Source of the DNA: Rhodospirillaceae bacterium
GTDB taxonomy: Bacteria > Pseudomonadota > Alphaproteobacteria > UBA8366
Assembly: GCA_002716125.1 (NCBI GenBank)
Contig: PAZH01000041.1
Coordinates: 1-55,687, forward strand
Reading direction: 5' to 3'
DNA: 55,687 nt
Shown here one piece after another: positions 51,778-55,687 of this stretch. A program made the translations under genes and the position numbers. Under the pieces are notes generated by a model. That model was given only the letters and a program-made list of their open reading frames with translations, made no database searches and was not told the origin of the DNA. The stretch's first letter is position 1; every line of letters begins with the position of its first letter.

Positions 51778-52548
51778 ATGATGAGTGAGAAACAAATTAA
51801 TTTCCGTAAGGAATATCGCTCAAGAATCGCCGGCTGGTACAACGGCTATCTCCACGTCGCCGTCATCTATGCGATCGGTTTCACCGCTATGTACATCTAT
51901 GTGCAGAACATCGGAAATGTCGTCTGGTGGGAATGGCTGACCATTCCGGTTGTTATCCTCGTCTGCAACATGTTCGAGTGGTACCTCCATACACACATCA
52001 TGCACCGCCCCATCACGGTTAAGGGGTTACGGCCGATTTATGTACGTCACACGCTGAACCATCATCAGTTCTTCTCGGATTCGGACATGCGCTTTCGTGA
52101 CCAGAAAGACTGGCGCGTCACGTTCTTCCCGCCCTACGCGCTCGTCGTTTTTATTCTGATGTCGGCACCGGGTGCCTTGATCCTCGGCTATTTAATTTCG
52201 CCCAATGTCGGCTGGCTGCTGATTTCGACCACGACCGGCATGTATCTGACCTATGAGTTCATGCACTACTGCTGTCATGTCGATGAGAACTGGTTCGTGC
52301 GGTATTGCCCCTTCGTGAACACATTGCGCCGACATCATACGGCGCACCATAACTCGCGCCTGATGATGGAAGTGAACATGAACCTCACGTTCCCGATTTC
52401 AGATTGGCTGTTCGGCACGTCTGACCTCAATCGCGGGCTGCTGGGACATCTTTTCAACGGATACAGCACGAAGCATCTGAAGACCGATCTCCGGGGCACG
52501 CCGAAGACCCCGGTCGAAGCGGCATCAGACCCGATTAGCCAGTACTAG
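51778..52548 (+). CDS. Fatty acid hydroxylase superfamily protein
   Basis: A 256-residue integral membrane di-iron enzyme. Four His clusters are in order: HTHIMH (about 64-69), HTLNHH, HYCCH and HHTAHH, the ligands of the fatty acid/sterol hydroxylase-desaturase superfamily, set between hydrophobic helices (YLHVAVIYAIGFTAMYIYV, WLTIPVVILVCNMF, YALVVFILMSAPGALILGYL). Such enzymes hydroxylate lipids, carotenoids or sterol-like substrates. CGGAGGACG precedes ATG 51778; ATG 51781 is equally good. It is followed 3 bases later by a 56-residue membrane peptide, probably a co-expressed partner. Confidence 0.88.
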   Translation: MMSEKQINFRKEYRSRIAGWYNGYLHVAVIYAIGFTAMYIYVQNIGNVVWWEWLTIPVVILVCNMFEWYLHTHIMHRPITVKGLRPIYVRHTLNHHQFFSDSDMRFRDQKDWRVTFFPPYALVVFILMSAPGALILGYLISPNVGWLLISTTTGMYLTYEFMHYCCHVDENWFVRYCPFVNTLRRHHTAHHNSRLMMEVNMNLTFPISDWLFGTSDLNRGLLGHLFNGYSTKHLKTDLRGTPKTPVEAASDPISQY

Positions 52549-52551
52549 GCG

Positions 52552-52722
52552 ATGCCGGCTTACCTGAAATTCATCATATCGGTGATGGTGGCGATGGTCG
52601 CCTGGGCTGCCTATACCTTCGGCGTTAAGGGGGGCATGGTCATTCCCGTGCTCGCCACGATGATGATCATCGCTGTCTGGCTTTTCCCTGAAACACGGCG
52701 CCTGCCGGGAGACGATAAGTAA
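52552..52722 (+). CDS. Small membrane protein, 56 aa
   Basis: ATG 52552 comes 3 bases after the hydroxylase stop. The product is MPAYLKFIISVMVAMVAWAA, a first hydrophobic helix, then a short Gly turn and a second helix (MVIPVLATMMIIAVWLF), ending in the charged PETRRLPGDDK. I do not recognise a family. The tight spacing implies translational coupling, so it may be a subunit or stabiliser of the membrane hydroxylase. A strong terminator lies 34 bases after the stop. Confidence 0.6.
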   Translation: MPAYLKFIISVMVAMVAWAAYTFGVKGGMVIPVLATMMIIAVWLFPETRRLPGDDK

Positions 52723-52755
52723 CCAGGGCCATCGCGACGTATCTCGTTCGCCATT

Positions 52756-52788
52756 GGTACGGCGAGCAATCGCTCGCCGTATCTTTTT
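52756..52788 (+). terminator. Strong hairpin with U-run, inside the next frame
   Basis: GGTACGGCGAGC (52756-52767) pairs with GCTCGCCGTATC (52772-52783; one G-U) around AATC and is followed directly by TTTTT (52784-52788). It is a textbook intrinsic terminator for the hydroxylase pair. It also lies in the open frame that continues into the ClpP-fold protein gene, where it would encode WYGEQSLAVSFW. Confidence 0.8.
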
Positions 52789-52796
52789 GGATCAAC

Positions 52797-53603
52797 TTGG
52801 TCCTCGTACGGCTGCTGCTCTATGGCTGCGACTACCTGCTATTATACAGTGCCATCATTCGCACAGATGCCGGAATCTATATCCTGGCGGCCCAGTTCTT
52901 AACCGCTCACATCCTCCTTTATGTCTGGCAAATCGTTGGTCTGCTCCGCGCCTGCGACCGATATCAAAAAGACTACGGCAGCGCCTCTGTATTTTGGGCC
53001 GTTTGTTTCGGAATTGTCGTCAGCTTCGTATTTACGGCATCGACCCAATTCTCATTGGTACAAGTTGCCTTCAAGAAGCCGGCCGGAATCGCGCAATCGA
53101 AACCCGCCGCGCCGGCGTATCAATTGCGTCACGAAGACACCTTTATCGTGATAGAGGGCGAATTCACGCATGGCCTCACCCGCGAGTTGGAAAGCCGCTA
53201 CCTCGCTGCGAAAAACGTCACAGGCGTCATCCTGGAAAGTCATGGCGGCAACACCTTTGTCGGCCGAGGTGTCGCACACATTATCCGAAAACACGGTCTC
53301 GACACGCATGTTGTCCGTGACTGCTTCTCCGCTTGCGTGACCGCGTATATTGCAGGGCGGACCCGAACACTCGGCCCCGCCGGACGCCTCGGATTTCATC
53401 AATACAGAATTGCCTCGGCCAGGGAGATCCCCTTCGCGGATATAAAGCGGGAACAAGAGATCGACCGCGCTGCATTCGCGGCACAAGGTATCGATAACGC
53501 TTTTCTTGAGCGGATTTTCGATACCCCCCGAACGGAGATCTGGATTCCCAGCGCGAAAGAGCTACTGGCTGCGGGAGCCATACATCGGATCGGAGCACCA
53601 TGA
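52797..53603 (+). CDS. Membrane protein with ClpP/crotonase-like domain
   Basis: TTG 52797 gives 268 residues: three or so membrane helices (LLLYGCDYLLLYSAI, IYILAAQFLTAHILLYVW, VFWAVCFGIVVSFVFTA), then from about residue 110 a periplasmic domain like predicted ClpP-type proteins. GVILESHGGNTFVGRGVAHII, DCFSACVTAYIAGRTRTLG and GFHQYRI mark it; Ser in CFSAC and His in FHQYR could be the catalytic pair. The frame is open back to 52719 and would add TYLVRHWYGEQSLAVSFWIN, a plausible conserved N-terminus, but no ATG, GTG or TTG starts it (only ATC 52731). The true start is uncertain. Confidence 0.72.
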   Translation: MVLVRLLLYGCDYLLLYSAIIRTDAGIYILAAQFLTAHILLYVWQIVGLLRACDRYQKDYGSASVFWAVCFGIVVSFVFTASTQFSLVQVAFKKPAGIAQSKPAAPAYQLRHEDTFIVIEGEFTHGLTRELESRYLAAKNVTGVILESHGGNTFVGRGVAHIIRKHGLDTHVVRDCFSACVTAYIAGRTRTLGPAGRLGFHQYRIASAREIPFADIKREQEIDRAAFAAQGIDNAFLERIFDTPRTEIWIPSAKELLAAGAIHRIGAP

Positions 53604-53630
53604 AACTGGGATACCGTCGCGCGTATGCGG

Positions 53631-54875
53631 TCACCTTAATCTTAAACGCCGCCCGTGCCAGAGGATCAGTGTACTAGCGACGAGATGCATCCCGATTAAA
53701 ACAACGAGAGACCAGCCATAACTGCCGGTCCAATCGAACAGAGCCCCGCTGAGTGCCGTCGCCGCACTGCCGCTGATAAACATTACGGCGGCGGTCATGC
53801 TATACGCTGTTGCATATCCATTAGCGCCGTAACTGTCGACGAGAAGCATTGGCGGCAACATCGTAATGCACCCAACGACGAAACCGGCCAATGCGGACGC
53901 TGCGTAAAAGAGTGTCGGCCCCTCACCGACAATCAGGAGCCCGAGAGCGAATGCCTGAAGGAGATAGCAACCCGCTGCCAAATCGGCGAGTGGATACCGG
54001 CCGCTCAACATTCCCAAGACGATCCGACCGCCAACCGCACTCAAGGCTGCAACGCTGACCGCGGCGGAAGCGCCAGCAAGCCCGAGCCCCCCTTGCAGCA
54101 AGGGAATTTGATGCATTAGGAGCCCGACCTGCGCACCGAGCGACAACGCGGACGCCAACGTGATAAGCCAAAATTTAAGATCGCTCAGAAAACTTCCATA
54201 ACTCCGTCTGACCGTTCGCGCGGCTGACGTCTCAGCCGGGAATTCCCGCTGCGCCTCATCCGTTCGGGGGTTGCGCACCAAAATTCCGGCAATCGGAAAA
54301 ATACACAGGATTAAGATCAAGCCGACGGACGCAATCGAGATTCCGAACCCGTAAGATTCGGTTAAATACGCCAATAACGGCGGTAAGACCGCCCCGCCAG
54401 CACTCGCGCCCGTCAAGCCGATGCCCAACGCCAAGCCGAGGCGTTTCTTAAACCAAGGCACCAGGGAAGCGCTGATGGCCATCGCCGCCAGACCGGGATA
54501 ACCGCTCCCCATAACGATGAAGACGGCGAATAGCTGCCATTGCATCGTCAACGCACCGGCGTCGATCGCACCGATACCAACGCATCCGCCGCCCATCGCC
54601 AACGCGCCGTAGGCGATTGCCGGTCGGGTACCCCAGCGGTCCATGACCCCGCCCATGAGCAGGCTCGCCACGACATTGCCGAGCCAAAACCCGGCGACGG
54701 CAGACGACAAGACGGAGACCGACCAGGCGGTCGATTTTCCCAACGCAACGATATAAAAGCCGTGGCCGTAAAATCCGGTGCCCCAGGCGAAGAACGCCAT
54801 CACAAAACACCCGCCCGCGATCCACCAGCCACGATAGATGCCCTTAGGGCCTATAAACCCGTCTCGACCTGTCAT
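53631..54875 (-). CDS. MFS transporter
   Basis: A 414-residue major facilitator permease with twelve hydrophobic segments. IYRGWWIAGGCFVMAFFAWG opens the first helix; the loop 2-3 signature appears as GGVMDRWGTRPAI, and GASAGGAVLPPLLAYL is helix 5. It resembles the oxalate/monocarboxylate carrier branch (long GYPGLAAMAISASLVPWFKKRLG loop). ATG 54875 is chosen because upstream codons are not hydrophobic or conserved. Substrate unknown. It follows the TRAP permease gene on the same strand but a terminator separates them. Confidence 0.9.
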   Translation of the reverse strand: MTGRDGFIGPKGIYRGWWIAGGCFVMAFFAWGTGFYGHGFYIVALGKSTAWSVSVLSSAVAGFWLGNVVASLLMGGVMDRWGTRPAIAYGALAMGGGCVGIGAIDAGALTMQWQLFAVFIVMGSGYPGLAAMAISASLVPWFKKRLGLALGIGLTGASAGGAVLPPLLAYLTESYGFGISIASVGLILILCIFPIAGILVRNPRTDEAQREFPAETSAARTVRRSYGSFLSDLKFWLITLASALSLGAQVGLLMHQIPLLQGGLGLAGASAAVSVAALSAVGGRIVLGMLSGRYPLADLAAGCYLLQAFALGLLIVGEGPTLFYAASALAGFVVGCITMLPPMLLVDSYGANGYATAYSMTAAVMFISGSAATALSGALFDWTGSYGWSLVVLIGMHLVASTLILWHGRRLRLR

Positions 54876-54904
54876 TTCGGATGTGTGCGACAACCCGGTT
54901 TCCC

Positions 54905-54937
54905 AAAACAAGAAAGGCGACCGAACGGCCGCCTTTC
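54905..54937 (-). terminator. Intrinsic terminator of TRAP transporter operon
   Basis: On the minus strand GAAAGGCG (54937-54930), a 10-base loop and CGCCTTTC (54919-54912) are followed by TTGTTTT. It lies 26 bases after the dctM stop and before the MFS start, so the MFS gene is probably transcribed separately. Confidence 0.75.
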
Positions 54938-54963
54938 CTGTGTTTAATCTGGCCTGAGCTTCG

Positions 54964-55687
54964 TCAGAATCCTCTAAAGAGGATCGTCGGTAGCCACAGG
55001 GCCATTTTCGGAATGTACAGGACAAACGCCAGCACGACGCCGTGCAGGAGAATGAACGGTACGACACCTTTGTACATGTGCATCAGCGTGATCTCCGGCG
55101 GGCTGATGCCACGCAGGTAGAAAATCGCCGGTGCCATGGGCGGCGTCAGATAGCTGGTTTGGATCATGATCAGGAAGCAGATCGAGAACCAAATCTTGAT
55201 GTCGCCCCGGGACAAGATTTCGCCCGTTGTCATGTCGGTGAACTGCTGCAGCACAATGATCGGCATCGCGATCGGCACCACAATCAACATCAGCGAAATG
55301 AGATCGAGCATGAAGCCCGCAATAAAGGCGATGAAGAGCAGCATCGCGAGCGTTTGCCAACTTGTCAGCTCCCAGGCGGCCAACAGCGCTTGCACGCCGG
55401 CCATACCACCCGTCGCCGAGAAGACGCCGGCAAACATCGTGCCGCACATCAGGATCATCAGGATCATCGCCGTGATAACAACCGTCTTGTAAAGCGCTTC
55501 CTTCAAGACTTCCATGGTCAGGTTCTTATAGCAGGCGCAGAGAATAATCGATCCGATCGCACCGCAACCCGCGGCTTCCGTCGGGGTTGCGAGACCGCCG
55601 AGGATCGAGCCCAAGACAACGACAATCAAACCCATCGGCGGCAAGAGCGCCGTCGCGGTCATCGCCAGCTTCTCGCCCAATGTCCGA
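54964..55687 (-). CDS. TRAP transporter large permease DctM, 5' partial
   Basis: The C-terminal 240 residues of a TRAP DctM (12-helix) subunit; the gene runs off the window at 55687, so about 190 residues are missing. LGSILGGLATPTEAAGCGAI, ICFLIMIQTSYLTPPMAPAI and the helices between them are DctM landmarks. DctM pairs with DctQ and a DctP binding protein (not in view) to import organic acids, driven by Na+ or H+. An intrinsic terminator follows the stop. Confidence 0.93.
   Translation of the reverse strand, partial: RTLGEKLAMTATALLPPMGLIVVVLGSILGGLATPTEAAGCGAIGSIILCACYKNLTMEVLKEALYKTVVITAMILMILMCGTMFAGVFSATGGMAGVQALLAAWELTSWQTLAMLLFIAFIAGFMLDLISLMLIVVPIAMPIIVLQQFTDMTTGEILSRGDIKIWFSICFLIMIQTSYLTPPMAPAIFYLRGISPPEITLMHMYKGVVPFILLHGVVLAFVLYIPKMALWLPTILFRGF

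Noticed and set aside
1..55687. tRNA or rRNA genes, CRISPR array, prophage or insertion sequence
   Set aside because: I saw no cloverleaf-like gene, regularly spaced repeats, integrase, transposase or phage structural gene; a covariance-model scan was not possible.

Overview
The window reads as chromosomal DNA of a moderately GC-rich Gram-negative heterotroph, most likely a (marine-type) alphaproteobacterium. Pointers are two loci with REP-like alphaproteobacterial repeats, many TauD/PhyH dioxygenases, SDRs and Mo-hydroxylases, a TRAP transporter, PhaB, a polyamine-type ABC importer and a DUF6166 protein. The taxon is inference. I see no rRNA, tRNA, CRISPR, phage or insertion sequence. Coding density is high, with several ATGA/GTGA start-stop overlaps and 4-base tail-to-tail overlaps.

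Layout. 0-9.4 kb: pirin, a TTC38-like TPR protein, YtoQ, an SDR, a DUF3179 gene broken by two homopolymer indels, a tandem carboxymuconolactone-decarboxylase-like protein, then an alpha/beta hydrolase + luciferase-like monooxygenase pair and an OxyR-like regulator that lacks the peroxidatic Cys. 9.6-13.9 kb: nhaA-sbtA-sbtB followed by purE-purK, that is a Na+/H+ antiporter, a Na+/bicarbonate symporter-like protein and its PII-like partner beside the bicarbonate-consuming step of purine synthesis. 14-20.9 kb: PLP enzyme, crotonase, DUF924, SDR, a chemoreceptor interrupted by an in-frame amber codon, and phaB.

21-28 kb: creatinase followed by a complete polyamine/opine-type ABC importer, a 56-residue membrane peptide and a TauD dioxygenase, plausibly a creatine or guanidino-compound uptake and catabolism locus. 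28-34.7 kb (minus strand): two hydrolases flanking a second TauD enzyme, SapC, gamma-glutamyltransferase and a MocR-type aminotransferase. 34.9-38.6 kb: a heterodimeric ABC exporter with one degenerate ATP site. 38.6-40.6 kb: a large alpha/beta hydrolase.

40.7-51.3 kb is the most unusual part: a tightly coupled plus-strand operon with a three-subunit molybdenum hydroxylase, acyl-CoA ligase, enoyl-CoA hydratase, a bacterial SABATH-family carboxyl methyltransferase, a 557-residue protein I cannot place, a DUF3726-like protein and a PhyH dioxygenase. The set suggests hydroxylation, CoA activation and possibly O-methylation of an unknown carboxylate. The window closes with DUF6166, a di-iron hydroxylase with a tiny membrane partner, a ClpP-fold membrane protein whose apparent 5' end contains a perfect terminator hairpin, an MFS carrier and a truncated TRAP DctM subunit.
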